From JAPKYZ01 sp033763835 (lineage in GTDB: Bacteria; Acidobacteriota; Terriglobia; Bryobacterales; Bryobacteraceae), in contig JANRJS010000037.1 in the NCBI GenBank assembly GCA_033763835.1, positions 62,001 to 126,000 of the forward strand: DNA of 64,000 nt, read 5' to 3'. Positions 1 to 8,825 of the stretch are shown here, piece by piece. Position 1 is the first letter of the stretch. The number at the start of each line of letters is the position of its first letter. Position numbers and translations under genes: made by a program. The notes below the pieces were generated by a model. It did not search any database. It was not told where the DNA came from and saw nothing but the letters and a program-made list of their open reading frames with translations.

Positions 1-540
1 GCCATGGCGCATCGCGCCGGCGCGGAGATTTGGGAACGCTATCGAGTTCCCGTGTACTTCTACGAGCGCGCGCACCCCGAACGGCGAAAGTTGGAAGCGA
101 TCCGGAATGGCGGCCTCGCACCGGATGTGGGGCTGGGAAGGCACCCCACAGCGGGAGCCACCGTCGTCGGCGCGAGGCAGTTCCTGATCGCTTACAACGT
201 CAACCTCGCGACTACCGACGTTCGCGTGGCACGGACCATCGCGCGCGCTATTCGCGAATCTTCGGGCGGCATGCCTTGCGTTAAGGCGCTCGGTCTCTAT
301 TTGGCGGCCCGCAAACAAGCGCAAGTCTCGATGAACCTGACCGACTTCGAAGTCACGCCGCTCGCCAAAGTTTTCTCCGCCGTGCGCGACATGGCGCGCG
401 AACGCGGCGTCGAAGTGGCGGGCAGCGAGTTGATCGGCCTGATTCCGCGGCGCGCTCTCGAAGGAACGCAGGCGCTCGACCTACGCTGGGAGAACTTCGA
501 CGAATCGAAGATTCTCGAAAACCGCCTAAACTTGGAATAG
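1..540 (+). CDS. Glutamate formimidoyltransferase, C-terminal part (partial)
   Basis: The open frame continues past the left edge of the window, so only the last 179 codons are present and the true start lies upstream. The family moves the formimino group from N-formimidoyl-L-glutamate to tetrahydrofolate in histidine degradation. The stretch GRHPTAGATVVGARQFLIAY followed by YNVNL and the VSMNLTDFE segment are typical of the second half of the catalytic domain of FTCD/formiminotransferase. The gene stops 2 bases before the lipA start, suggesting co-transcription. No cyclodeaminase domain follows, so it is a stand-alone transferase. The product call is from family recognition; the missing N-terminus prevents a length check. 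Confidence 0.85.
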   Translation, partial: AMAHRAGAEIWERYRVPVYFYERAHPERRKLEAIRNGGLAPDVGLGRHPTAGATVVGARQFLIAYNVNLATTDVRVARTIARAIRESSGGMPCVKALGLYLAARKQAQVSMNLTDFEVTPLAKVFSAVRDMARERGVEVAGSELIGLIPRRALEGTQALDLRWENFDESKILENRLNLE

Positions 541-542
541 AC

Positions 543-1454
543 GTGCTCGTTACGATCTCCTCCACCCCAAAGCGTCCAGAATGGTTGCGCGCCCCCGCGC
601 CCGGGGGCGGCCAGTATCGCGAGTTGAAAGATCTGGTCACCCGGCTCGAACTTCACACCGTGTGCGAAAGCGCGGCGTGCCCGAACATCGGCGATTGCTG
701 GAATCGCGGGACGGCGACGTTCATGATTCTCGGCAATCTTTGCACGCGCCGCTGCGGATTTTGCGCGGTCCAGAAGGGCGCACCGCTCGAAGTCGATTGG
801 GACGAGCCGCGCCGCGTGGGCGAGGCGGTGGCGCAGATGAAGTTGAAATTCGCGGTCGTAACCAGCGTGAACCGCGACGACCTGAAAGACGGCGGAGCGT
901 CGTTATTCGCCGCCACCATTCGCGCCATCCGCGAGCGCAATCCGGGATGCGGCGTTGAAGTGCTGGTACCCGATTTTCAGGGCTCGGAAGAGGCGATGCG
1001 CATCGTGCTGGACGCCGCCCCGTCGATCCTGAATCACAACACCGAGACCGTTCCGCGACTATACAAGCAAGTGCGGCTCGGCGCGCGGTTCGAACGCTCG
1101 CTCGACATGCTCGCCTACGCCAAGCGCTACCGGCCGGACATTCCCACGAAGAGCGGACTGATGCTCGGTCTGGGCGAGACGCTCGACGAGGTACGCGACA
1201 CCATGCGGCAATTGCGCACGCACGGCGTGGAGATCGTAACGCTCGGACAGTATCTGCGGCCGTCGCCGAAGCACCTGCCGATCCTGCGCTACGTACCGGT
1301 CGACGAATTCGACGAGCTAAAGCGCTACGGCTACTCGCTCGGCTTCCGGCACGTGGAAAGCGGGCCGCTGGTGCGGTCGAGCTACCACGCCGACGAAGGC
1401 GCGATCAATACTGAGCGCGGCCCCGCGAAGCGGGATCAGCCGCGCGATCGGTAA
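543..1454 (+). CDS. lipA: Lipoyl synthase
   Basis: Radical SAM enzyme that inserts two sulfur atoms into octanoyl groups on lipoyl domains. Both cluster sites are intact: the auxiliary cluster cysteines C41, C46 and C52 in a CX4CX5C pattern, and the radical SAM cluster C67, C71 and C74 in CTRRCGFC. The C-terminal RSSYHA carries the serine that completes the auxiliary cluster in this family. At 303 residues it has normal length. The chosen start is GTG at 543, 2 bases after the preceding gene; no ATG lies early enough to keep the first domain. Its stop overlaps the next start by one base (TAATG). No lipB is visible in the window. Confidence 0.95.
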   Translation: MLVTISSTPKRPEWLRAPAPGGGQYRELKDLVTRLELHTVCESAACPNIGDCWNRGTATFMILGNLCTRRCGFCAVQKGAPLEVDWDEPRRVGEAVAQMKLKFAVVTSVNRDDLKDGGASLFAATIRAIRERNPGCGVEVLVPDFQGSEEAMRIVLDAAPSILNHNTETVPRLYKQVRLGARFERSLDMLAYAKRYRPDIPTKSGLMLGLGETLDEVRDTMRQLRTHGVEIVTLGQYLRPSPKHLPILRYVPVDEFDELKRYGYSLGFRHVESGPLVRSSYHADEGAINTERGPAKRDQPRDR

Positions 1455-2509
1455 TGCTCGACGATCTCCGCGCCGAACTCGCTCTCCTGAGGCTCCGTCT
1501 CGAAGCGCAGCGCGCGGCGGAGACCCACGGCGACGACTTCATCGAGGAGCCGCTACCCGGCGAGCCCGTCGAGACACAACTCGGCACTCACTGGGAAGCA
1601 TTCACCAACTGGGCTTCCGCGAAGCGCCATGGCAGCTTCGACATCGCCGAGTTGCCGGACGACGGCGCGGTCTATCTCGACACCGAGACGACGGGCCTTG
1701 CAGGCGGAGCGGGTACACTGCCCTTCCTGATTGGCATCGGCCGCAAGACCGCGCGCGGCTTCGAGGTGAAGCAGTACTTCGCGCGCGATTTCGACGAGGA
1801 GCCGAGCGTGCTCGCCGCCCTCGCCGAAGATCTGCGCGGTGCAACGCGTCTCATCACGTACAACGGCAAGGCCTACGACGTGCCGCTACTCGAATCGCGC
1901 TACACGCTGGCGCGCTTGCGGACGCCGTTCGCCGAACTCGATCATCTCGACCTGCTTTACGACGCGCGGCGGCGCTGGAAACTCCGGTACGAGAGTTGCC
2001 GGCTCGTCGAACTGGAGAACCAAGTGCTCGGCATTGAGCGGCAGGCCGATGTGGCCGGGCACCTGATTCCGCATCTCTACTTCGAATTCCTGCGCACGAA
2101 GCGGGCGCACCGCTTGGTTCCCGTGTTCCGGCACAACGCCTTCGACATCCTGTCGCTAGCCTGCCTCGCCGTGGTCGTTCCGGGCGCGGAATTGATCCAC
2201 GCCGCGGAGATGATCGGCATCGGGCGATGGCTCCATAGACAAGGACAAACGTCCGAGGCGATCGAGTTGTTCGAACGCGCCTACCTGCGGCCCGAGTTCG
2301 CGCGCCTGCCCAAACGGCGGCAGTACGACGCCCTGGTCGAGTTGGCGAAGCATTTCGAGCGGACGGCGAAGGACGCGGCACGAGCGCTCGAGTTCGCGAT
2401 CGAAGCGCGTCTCGTCAACGACTCCGCCGAGGCTCGCCGCCGCGAAGAACGGCTGCGCAAAAAAGCTAGCGCTCCGCTTCTACAATCTCGGTCCCAGGCG
2501 GCGGAGTGA
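1454..2509 (+). CDS. RNase H-fold (YprB-like) exonuclease domain protein
   Basis: 351-residue protein with the DEDD-type exonuclease motifs of the YprB/RNase H-like superfamily: DTETTGL at residues 76-82 (motif I), TYNGKAYDVPLL at about 135-146 (motif II, with N137 and D142), and HNAFDILSLA at 227-236 (motif III, with H227 and D231). The region after 240 is helical and TPR-like, as in Bacillus YprB. It is translationally coupled to lipA by a one-base overlap. The 3' end overlaps the convergent lolA gene by 44 bases. Nuclease activity follows from the conserved acidic residues; the natural substrate is not known. Confidence 0.8.
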   Translation: MLDDLRAELALLRLRLEAQRAAETHGDDFIEEPLPGEPVETQLGTHWEAFTNWASAKRHGSFDIAELPDDGAVYLDTETTGLAGGAGTLPFLIGIGRKTARGFEVKQYFARDFDEEPSVLAALAEDLRGATRLITYNGKAYDVPLLESRYTLARLRTPFAELDHLDLLYDARRRWKLRYESCRLVELENQVLGIERQADVAGHLIPHLYFEFLRTKRAHRLVPVFRHNAFDILSLACLAVVVPGAELIHAAEMIGIGRWLHRQGQTSEAIELFERAYLRPEFARLPKRRQYDALVELAKHFERTAKDAARALEFAIEARLVNDSAEARRREERLRKKASAPLLQSRSQAAE

Positions 2510-3059
2510 AGCGGAAGAACTGCGGATCGACGGCCACGTTGCGGCGTTCGTTCGAGAACTCGAAACGCATCACCGAAGCGTCCTGTCCCGTCACCGTCAC
2601 GCGTTCGATGCGCCCGTCCCCGGCTGCGACGAACCGCACCTCGCGGTAGGGCGCTTTGTCGGATTTGGGGATTGCGACGATTTCCCCGCCCTCGTCGCGC
2701 AACTGGCGGAAGTCGCGCGAGAAGTCGAGCCGGCCGAGCAAGAACGCGAGCGGCGCGCGAAGGTCGTCGGACTCTTTCACCTTGCTGCGCTCGGCGCGGT
2801 TGGCGTTCGGTACGTAGAACCACAGGGTCTTGCCGTCGGCGACGAACACTTTGCCGCCGCCGTAATCCCAGCGCATGCGCCCCGGTTTGAGTAGCGTGAG
2901 CGTGCCCGATTCCGCGCGCGCGCGCCCCGCGCCTTCGTAGACTTGCGTGAACTCGACGATCAACGTGCGCGTGGCGTTGTAGCGCCTCTCGATCGTCTCC
3001 GGCGCGATGGACAACGCGAGCAGGAACGCGATCACGGGGCAAGTCTCTCGCGTATCCAT
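2466..3059 (-). CDS. Outer-membrane lipoprotein carrier LolA-like protein
   Basis: 197-residue exported protein resembling LolA, the periplasmic chaperone that carries lipoproteins from the inner membrane to the outer membrane. Visible family features are the TLIVEFTQVYEG opening, the GTLTLLKPGRMRWDY strand and the KTLWFYVPNANR segment, which fit the half-barrel fold. The ATG at 3059 was chosen because it places a short hydrophobic signal-like stretch (PVIAFLLALSIAPETI) at the N-terminus; the frame stays open further upstream but only inside pdxH. The start overlaps the pdxH end by 28 bases. The 3' end overlaps the convergent exonuclease gene. Confidence 0.78.
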   Translation of the reverse strand: MDTRETCPVIAFLLALSIAPETIERRYNATRTLIVEFTQVYEGAGRARAESGTLTLLKPGRMRWDYGGGKVFVADGKTLWFYVPNANRAERSKVKESDDLRAPLAFLLGRLDFSRDFRQLRDEGGEIVAIPKSDKAPYREVRFVAAGDGRIERVTVTGQDASVMRFEFSNERRNVAVDPQFFRFTPPPGTEIVEAER

Positions 3060-3667
3060 CGATCGCCGTCGCGTCGGAAGCGCAGGCGGTCGTGCAAGCG
3101 GCTGGGGCGTCCTTGCCAGAACTCGATTTCGCGAGGCAGTACGCGATAGCCGCCCCAGGTATCGGGACACGGAACGGCACCGTCCCCAAAACGTTCTTGC
3201 ATGGATATGTACTGGGCCTCCAGTTCGGCGCGATCGGCGACCACGTTCGATTGCGGCGAAGCCCAAGCGCCCAAACGGCTGGCGCGCGGACGCGACCCGA
3301 AGTACGCTTCGTTTTCCTCGCGCGTGGTCTTCTCCACGGCGCCGGCGACCCGCACTTGACGTTCCAGTTCCTTCCAGTGGAAGCAGAGCGCCGCCACCGA
3401 TGCGGCGGCCAAGTCGCGCCCCTTCGCGCTCTCGTAGTTCGTGTAGAACACAAAGCCGCGATCGACACCCTTCAGCAGCACCATTCGATTGCGAGGCGCG
3501 CCATCGGACCCGAGCGTAGCCAACGCCATCGCGTTCGGTTCGCGAATTTCCGCCGCCAGCGCTTGATCGAACCAGCGATGAAAAAGCGCGAAGGGGTCCG
3601 CGCCCGCCTCTTCTTCCGTCAACCCCGCGAGCGTGTAGTTCTCGCGCAACTCCGCAATGCGATCCAC
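3032..3667 (-). CDS. pdxH: Pyridoxamine 5'-phosphate oxidase
   Basis: FMN-dependent oxidase making pyridoxal 5'-phosphate from pyridoxine or pyridoxamine phosphate. The 211-residue length is normal. Recognisable segments are PNAMALATLG, RNRMVLLKGVDRGFVFYTNY, the KGRDL phosphate-binding region, GAWASPQSNVV and the C-terminal WGGYRVLP and EFWQGRPSRLHDR signatures, the last carrying the active-site Arg-X-His. The start is GTG at 3667, four bases below the stop of the DUF429 gene, so the two genes form one unit with lolA downstream. Confidence 0.94.
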   Translation of the reverse strand: MDRIAELRENYTLAGLTEEEAGADPFALFHRWFDQALAAEIREPNAMALATLGSDGAPRNRMVLLKGVDRGFVFYTNYESAKGRDLAAASVAALCFHWKELERQVRVAGAVEKTTREENEAYFGSRPRASRLGAWASPQSNVVADRAELEAQYISMQERFGDGAVPCPDTWGGYRVLPREIEFWQGRPSRLHDRLRFRRDGDRWIRERLAP

Positions 3668-3671
3668 ATCG

Positions 3672-4343
3672 TTAGGATGGCACCACTAAGTATCCCGATC
3701 TTCGATTTCCGAGCACTTGATTGCGTTCCAAACCGTACCGCCACCAATGCCAGCCGACGTAGGCGCAGAGCACAGCGTCGAGTTGGTCTTCCACGGCCTT
3801 CAGCGCGGCTCCGCCGTTCGGTACCGCGGGTAATTTCCAAGGATGCAGCGTTTGTAGCATGCGCCGGTAGCGATTCAACTCCCGCACTCGATCCGCCACG
3901 GCGCCCTTCTTGTACTTCAAAATTTTCGGCAGACCGAACAATCGCACGGCCGCCGCGTGCGGATAGACCTCGATCTGATAGCGTCCAGGCACCTCCGGAA
4001 CGATCGCCGCCGCATGCCGGTAGCCGCGCCGCGACAGTGCGCGCGAAAACGCCGTGACGCGGTCCGCGAAGCGCAGTCCTCGATTCGCGGGATAGCAGCC
4101 CGCGTCGAATTTGCCGAAATGCACGTGAGTCAAGCGGTCCGGGACGCGCATGCCCGTTTCGTTCGGGATCACCAGCGGAGCGTCCACCGCCGCCATCGCC
4201 GGACCTTTGAAGCGATCAATCCACGCGAGCGTGTCTTCGGGCGTATCGCAACGAGTCAAATCCATCAACCGTAGTTCGCCGTCGAGCGCCGCGCAGCCGG
4301 AGGGTTGGCTGGTCCAGCCGAAATCGATCCCGAAGAATGTCAC
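3672..4343 (-). CDS. DUF429 family protein
   Basis: Protein of about 223 residues starting FFGIDFGWTSQPSGCAALDG, with an actin/RNase H-like N-terminal strand-turn-strand bearing an aspartate, followed by AAVDAPLVIPNE and a long helical C-terminal half with VEDQLDAVLCAYVGWHW. This matches the DUF429 family of predicted nucleases; the biochemical function is unknown. The GTG at 4343 was selected because upstream codons in the same frame are antisense to the aminotransferase gene and the conserved core begins right after it. It is divergent from that gene with 27 bases between starts. Confidence 0.72.
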   Translation of the reverse strand: MTFFGIDFGWTSQPSGCAALDGELRLMDLTRCDTPEDTLAWIDRFKGPAMAAVDAPLVIPNETGMRVPDRLTHVHFGKFDAGCYPANRGLRFADRVTAFSRALSRRGYRHAAAIVPEVPGRYQIEVYPHAAAVRLFGLPKILKYKKGAVADRVRELNRYRRMLQTLHPWKLPAVPNGGAALKAVEDQLDAVLCAYVGWHWWRYGLERNQVLGNRRSGYLVVPS

Positions 4344-4370
4344 GCGACTTAGTATCGTAGCGGCTGACTG

Positions 4371-5654
4371 ATGACACCCGCCGAATCCCGAGTCCGCGCC
4401 CGCACCCCCGGTTCGCTCGAACGCTACCGGCGCGCTTGCCGAACGCTCGCGGGCGGCGTGTCGAGCGGACTGCGCCGGTCGGCAAAACCTTACCCGTTGT
4501 TCTTCGACCATGGCGAAGGCGCGGAGATCGTGGATGTAGACGGCAATCGCTACATCGACTACGCGCTCGCTTGGGGACCGCTAATTCTGGGTCACGCGCA
4601 TCCGGCGGTGACCCAAGCCGTGGCGACTCAAGCGGCGCGTGGACTCACGTTTGGCGCGCAGCATGAACTCGAATATGAAGTCGCCGAGACGCTGGTGCGC
4701 GTGATCCGCGGCGCGGAGCGCGTGGCGTTTGCGAATAGCGGTACGGAGATCGTACAAGTGGCGTTGCGGCTCGCCCGCGCGGTGACGGGGCGCACGAAGG
4801 TTCTTAAGTTCGAGGGTCATTATCACGGCTGGGACGATAGCGTTCTGGTCAGCTACAAACCCTGGCGAGAACACCCTCTGGAATCGCCCGCTCCCGCGGG
4901 ACAAGGGCAGCGCCCGCACGATTCGGTTGTCATCGCTCAATGGAACGACCTCGAATCCGTCGAACGCGCGCTCGACGATGCGGTGGCGTGCGTGCTGGCG
5001 GAGCCTCTGCTCGCCAATAACGGCTGCATTCCGCCCGAGCCCGGATTTCTTGAGTTTCTGCGCGGGATCACACGCGAGCGCGGCGCGCTTCTGATCTTCG
5101 ACGAAGTGATCACGGGCTTCCGGCTGGCGCTAGGCGGAGCGCAGGAATGCTACGGAGTGACTCCCGACCTCGCCACGTACGCCAAAGCGCTGGGCGGCGG
5201 CGCTCCCCTGTCGGCATTGACTGGGCGGGCCGATCTGATGGACTGGATCGCCGACGGCCGGGTGGTCCACGCCGGAACGCTGAATGGCAATCCGCTCAGT
5301 CTTGCGGCGGCGAAGGCGACGCTCGCCGAACTGGAACGCCCCGGCGTTTACGAATCGCTCTGGCGGCGCGGCGAGCGATTACGAGAGGCCATCGAAACGT
5401 TCGTGCCTGGAGTCGTCACCAATGGCGGCGGACCGGTGTTTCAAGTCTCGTTTATGGAGCACTGCGCGCGGAACTATCGCGAGACGCTCGCCGCGGACCA
5501 ATCCCGGTACGCCGATTTCGCGATGGCACTGCTCGACCGTGGGGTGATGGTGCTGCCCGATGGGCGCTGGTATCTCTCCACCGCGCACGACGATGCTTTG
5601 ATTGATCGCACGATCGAAGTAATCCGAGGGCTCACTACCCCCGGCTGCGGGTAA
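4371..5654 (+). CDS. Class III PLP-dependent aminotransferase (glutamate-1-semialdehyde mutase-like)
   Basis: 427-residue fold-type I enzyme. The N-terminal AGGVSSGLRR, DVDGNRYIDYALAWGPLILGH, ANSGTEIVQVALRLAR, FEGHYHGWDD, LLIFDEVITGFR and TYAKALGGGAPLSA segments are those of the glutamate-1-semialdehyde 2,1-aminomutase branch of class III aminotransferases. K272 in AKALGGG is the expected PLP lysine. True HemL is about 430 residues and very similar, but this copy departs from the standard at several positions and sits outside any haem cluster, so a role on another amino-ketone substrate is equally possible. The ATG at 4371 follows a short divergent gap to the DUF429 gene. Confidence 0.8.
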   Translation: MTPAESRVRARTPGSLERYRRACRTLAGGVSSGLRRSAKPYPLFFDHGEGAEIVDVDGNRYIDYALAWGPLILGHAHPAVTQAVATQAARGLTFGAQHELEYEVAETLVRVIRGAERVAFANSGTEIVQVALRLARAVTGRTKVLKFEGHYHGWDDSVLVSYKPWREHPLESPAPAGQGQRPHDSVVIAQWNDLESVERALDDAVACVLAEPLLANNGCIPPEPGFLEFLRGITRERGALLIFDEVITGFRLALGGAQECYGVTPDLATYAKALGGGAPLSALTGRADLMDWIADGRVVHAGTLNGNPLSLAAAKATLAELERPGVYESLWRRGERLREAIETFVPGVVTNGGGPVFQVSFMEHCARNYRETLAADQSRYADFAMALLDRGVMVLPDGRWYLSTAHDDALIDRTIEVIRGLTTPGCG

Positions 5655-5979
5655 AGCATCCGAAAGTACTGCATTCCGAACAAACGACGTTTTTTTATTT
5701 CTTCGCCTAGCAGTCACGCGAGGCTTCCCCACGACTTGGCTGGACGCCGCTTCTCCCGAGAGTGATTGTCCGAATAGCTGGCATTCGATCTTCCTGAAGA
5801 TGGTGAGTCATTGGTGTGCGCCGAGTTGGCAGATGGCGCGCCGCAACTGGTGGGGGTTTTGGGAGATGTTGGGCCGGAAGATCGGTTACCGGTTGGGGGA
5901 AGCGCGCGATCTGCGCTTGTGTCGGGCTCAGAGGCAATAATTGGCAGTGTGAGAAGATACCGCCAGGTACAGCGAAACG
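5655..5979. other. 325-base intergenic stretch, no convincing gene
   Basis: Nothing clearly functional is visible. A seven-T run sits near 5690-5696 after the aminotransferase stop, which could aid termination, but no strong stem precedes it. A 46-codon frame with unusual tryptophan content (5800-5940) lies here without a good ribosome binding site. The spacer is less GC-rich than the flanking genes and may be the decayed remains of a gene. Confidence 0.5.
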
Positions 5980-6384
5980 ATGCAAGATTCTCCGGAAGCC
6001 AGGAAAGCGGTTTTTCGAAAACTGGTGGATATTTATGCCGCCGGAGACCTTTCGGCGCTGGATCAAGTCGTCGCACCCAATTATGTCGGGCACCCGTCGG
6101 CGGGCGACCGCGATCTGGAGGGGCTTCGACAAAGCATCCTATACTTCCACAACCTCTTCATCTATACGAAGGACTCCTTTCGTATTGACGATCAGTTGGT
6201 CGACGGCGAAAAGGTCGTTACCCGTATGACAGCGCATGTACAGATACGAGAAACTGGGGAACCCGTTACGCTACTGGGTATCAACATCGCTCGCATTGTG
6301 GACGGCAAACTGGTTGAAGAATGGAACACCTGGGAACAAACGAAGGCAACCGAAAGACTGAAACCAGCCGTGCTTAGTGCCTAA
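5980..6384 (+). CDS. SnoaL-like (NTF2-fold) ester cyclase family protein
   Basis: 134-residue small protein of the SnoaL/NTF2-like fold. The pattern VFRKLVDIYAAGDLSALDQ, VVAPNYVGHPS, GLRQSILYFHNLF, DQLVDGEKVVTRMTAHVQ and the C-terminal GKLVEEWNTWEQ is typical of the SnoaL-like polyketide-cyclase family, whose members bind small hydrophobic molecules. Many single-copy members have no assigned substrate. The ATG at 5980 gives full domain coverage. It is isolated: a 325-base gap precedes it and the next gene is on the other strand, so context gives no clue to its role. Confidence 0.78.
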   Translation: MQDSPEARKAVFRKLVDIYAAGDLSALDQVVAPNYVGHPSAGDRDLEGLRQSILYFHNLFIYTKDSFRIDDQLVDGEKVVTRMTAHVQIRETGEPVTLLGINIARIVDGKLVEEWNTWEQTKATERLKPAVLSA

Positions 6385-6519
6385 AGCGACGCCGATGCAC
6401 CCTGGGCCCTCACTGGTCGATAAAGAATGAGTATTCAGCTTCTGTACGCCGATTCCGCCCGAATGACCCATCCGGAAACTAGCGGCTTTGAAGCCCTCGG
6501 CGGCAAGGGACGGCCAGAG

Positions 6520-7155
6520 CTAGTGCCCGTCCGCAGGATCGGGCAAATTACCCAGGCTCTCGAACTCAAACGTCTCGCCCGCCGCGCGAACGATTAGCTT
6601 TCCAGGTCCCAGCGGCTTCCCCTCGTTCGGATAGAAAATCGCGCCGTCGGTGGATTGCCCCGGTGAAAGCTTCGAAGTCACGAAAACCACCGCCGAAGCC
6701 GCCGCCGCCGCCTTCAAGCGCGGCGAGATCATTTCCGCCAGAGCCTGCTGACGGCGCTGCTCGTAACCGCTGGTCGAACGGAAGCGGCTCATGCCGTAGA
6801 TTCCGGCTTCATAGGCGGTAACCAGCCGGATCGCGTCCTGCCGCCCCGCGCGCTCCAACAGCTTTTCGACGACACGCTTCGGGGGAGTCGCCTCTTTGGT
6901 GACCCCTTCCTTGAACCGGTAATTGAAGTCCTCGGGCTTCACCGTCCAACTGATCGTCGATCCGTTCGAGACCGCTACCTGGAGCACGGAATACTCGCGG
7001 ACCACGCCCGGCAAGTGCGTGAACATCACGGTGACGCCGTTCTTCGTAAGCGTTTGATACTTCAGGCCGTTCGACTCGAACTCGATGGCCTGCGCGGACA
7101 GTTTTGGAGTGTAGAAGAGGGCCGCGGCGGCGAGCGCGCCGCGAAAAGCCTGCAT
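6520..7155 (-). CDS. Hypothetical secreted protein
   Basis: Protein of about 211 residues with an N-terminal signal peptide (MQAFRGALAAAALFYTPKLSAQA, cleaved after the AQA-like site). The mature part alternates short beta-like strands (VTVMFTHLPGVVREYSVLQVAVSNGS) with a helical middle rich in basic residues and a final strand segment with GPGKLIVRAAGETFEFESL. I do not recognise a family with certainty; it resembles uncharacterised exported proteins of Acidobacteriota. ATG at 7155 was preferred to GTG at 7161 because it begins the signal peptide. It is divergent from pckA with only 34 bases between starts. Confidence 0.6.
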   Translation of the reverse strand: MQAFRGALAAAALFYTPKLSAQAIEFESNGLKYQTLTKNGVTVMFTHLPGVVREYSVLQVAVSNGSTISWTVKPEDFNYRFKEGVTKEATPPKRVVEKLLERAGRQDAIRLVTAYEAGIYGMSRFRSTSGYEQRRQQALAEMISPRLKAAAAASAVVFVTSKLSPGQSTDGAIFYPNEGKPLGPGKLIVRAAGETFEFESLGNLPDPADGH

Positions 7156-7189
7156 ACTCACATGATAAGCTCGGGAAGTTCAAGAATTT

Positions 7190-8773
7190 ATGGCCATCGA
7201 GAAGACCGAGACCCTGCGTGCGCTGGGATTGAAGAACCTGGGCAAAGTTCACTGGAATTTGAGTCCGCCCGCGCTGATCGAACGGGCCGTCGCCTCCGGA
7301 GAAGGCTTACTTTCGGCGGGCGGCGCGCTGGTTGCGCGCACCGGACAGTTCACCGGACGGTCGCCTAAAGATAAATTTGTCGTACGCGACGCGTCCACCG
7401 AATCCACGGTGCATTGGGGTTCGGTGAATCAGCCGATTTCCCCCGAACACTTCGACCGGCTGCTCGGCAAGGTGCGGGGCTACTACCAGGGCCGGGACCT
7501 CTATGTGCTGGACGCTCAAGCGGGCGCCGACCCGGCATACACGCTGCCGATTCGCGTGATCGCCTGCAAAGCCTGGCATGCGCTGTTTTGCCACAACCTG
7601 TTTCTGCGGTTGACGCCGGAGCAACTCGCGGCGCATACGCCCGCCTTCACGATCCTCTCCGCCCCGGAACTGGAAGCCGATCCGGCCACGGATGGCACGA
7701 AAACCGAGACGGCGATCGCCGTCGATTTTTCGAAAAAAATCGTGCTGATCTGCGGCACGCTATACGCCGGCGAGATGAAGAAATCGATCTTCACGATTCT
7801 GAATTACCTGCTGCCGGACAAAGGCGTGATGCCGATGCACTGTTCGATTAACGAAGGCGCGAAAGGCGGCACGGCGGCGTTTTTCGGACTTTCGGGCACC
7901 GGCAAGACAACACTCTCCGCCGATCCGCACCGGAGGCTGGTGGGCGACGACGAGCACGGGTGGTCCGATAACGGGACCTTCAATTTCGAGGGTGGCTGCT
8001 ACGCCAAGTGCATCCGGCTGTCGAAGAAGAACGAGCCCGAAATTTGGGACGCGATTCGATATCAAACTGTGCTTGAAAACGTGGTGATGGACCCCGAGAC
8101 GCGGGCGCTGGATTTCGACTCGGCGCAGTACACCGAGAACACGCGCGCCGCGTACCCGATCGATTTCATCGCCAACGCCAAAATTCCCGGCGTATCCGGC
8201 CATCCTCAGTCGATCTTGTTTCTGACCGCCGACGCGTTCGGCGTGCTGCCGCCGATTTCGAAGCTGACTCCGGAGCAGGCGATGTATCACTTCCTCTCGG
8301 GCTACACGGCGAAGGTCGCGGGCACGGAGCGCGGGTTGGGCAACGAACCGCAGGCGGCGTTTTCGGCTTGCTTCGGCGAGCCCTTTTTGCCGCGCCACCC
8401 GCAGGTGTATGCGAAGTTGCTCGGAGAGAAGCTGAAGAAGCACCAAGCGACGGTCTATCTGGTCAACACCGGCTGGGTGGGGGGAGCTTTCGGAACCGGA
8501 CACCGGATGAGCTTGCCTCACACGCGGGCGATGGTGAACGCGGCGATCGAAGGCGAGTTGAACGCAGCCGAGTTCGCGGAGCACCCCGTGTTCCGCGTGC
8601 AGGTGCCGAAATCGTGCCCCGGCGTACCTTCGGAACTGCTCGACCCGCGGGCGCAATGGGCGGATCCGGCGGCCTATGACGCGGCGGCGGCCGATTTGGC
8701 GGCCCGCTTTAAGAAGAACTTCGCGAAGTTCGGGGATGTCGCCCCGGAGATCGCGGGCGCGGGTCCGGCCTAG
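7190..8773 (+). CDS. pckA: Phosphoenolpyruvate carboxykinase (ATP)
   Basis: 527-residue gluconeogenic enzyme converting oxaloacetate and ATP to phosphoenolpyruvate, CO2 and ADP. The ATP-type family is shown by TGQFTGRSPKDKF near the N-terminus, CSINEGAKGGTAAFFGLSG, the kinase-1a/P-loop GLSGTGKT at residues 233-240 with K239, DDEHGWSD with the metal-binding aspartates, FEGGCYAKCI, and the C-terminal NTGWVGGAFGTGHRM. Length and order of motifs are normal. The ATG at 7190 lies shortly after the divergent secreted-protein gene, so any promoter must overlap that gene's 5' end. Confidence 0.96.
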   Translation: MAIEKTETLRALGLKNLGKVHWNLSPPALIERAVASGEGLLSAGGALVARTGQFTGRSPKDKFVVRDASTESTVHWGSVNQPISPEHFDRLLGKVRGYYQGRDLYVLDAQAGADPAYTLPIRVIACKAWHALFCHNLFLRLTPEQLAAHTPAFTILSAPELEADPATDGTKTETAIAVDFSKKIVLICGTLYAGEMKKSIFTILNYLLPDKGVMPMHCSINEGAKGGTAAFFGLSGTGKTTLSADPHRRLVGDDEHGWSDNGTFNFEGGCYAKCIRLSKKNEPEIWDAIRYQTVLENVVMDPETRALDFDSAQYTENTRAAYPIDFIANAKIPGVSGHPQSILFLTADAFGVLPPISKLTPEQAMYHFLSGYTAKVAGTERGLGNEPQAAFSACFGEPFLPRHPQVYAKLLGEKLKKHQATVYLVNTGWVGGAFGTGHRMSLPHTRAMVNAAIEGELNAAEFAEHPVFRVQVPKSCPGVPSELLDPRAQWADPAAYDAAAADLAARFKKNFAKFGDVAPEIAGAGPA

Positions 8774-8825
8774 CGCTCCGTGGAACGCGTCCCGGCCTAT
8801 CCGTTTCACATAATCTGTAACCTCT

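Noticed and set aside
2281..3468. 395-codon minus-strand frame across exonuclease, lolA and pdxH
   Set aside because: Arginine-rich translation with no motifs, overlapped by three recognisable genes.
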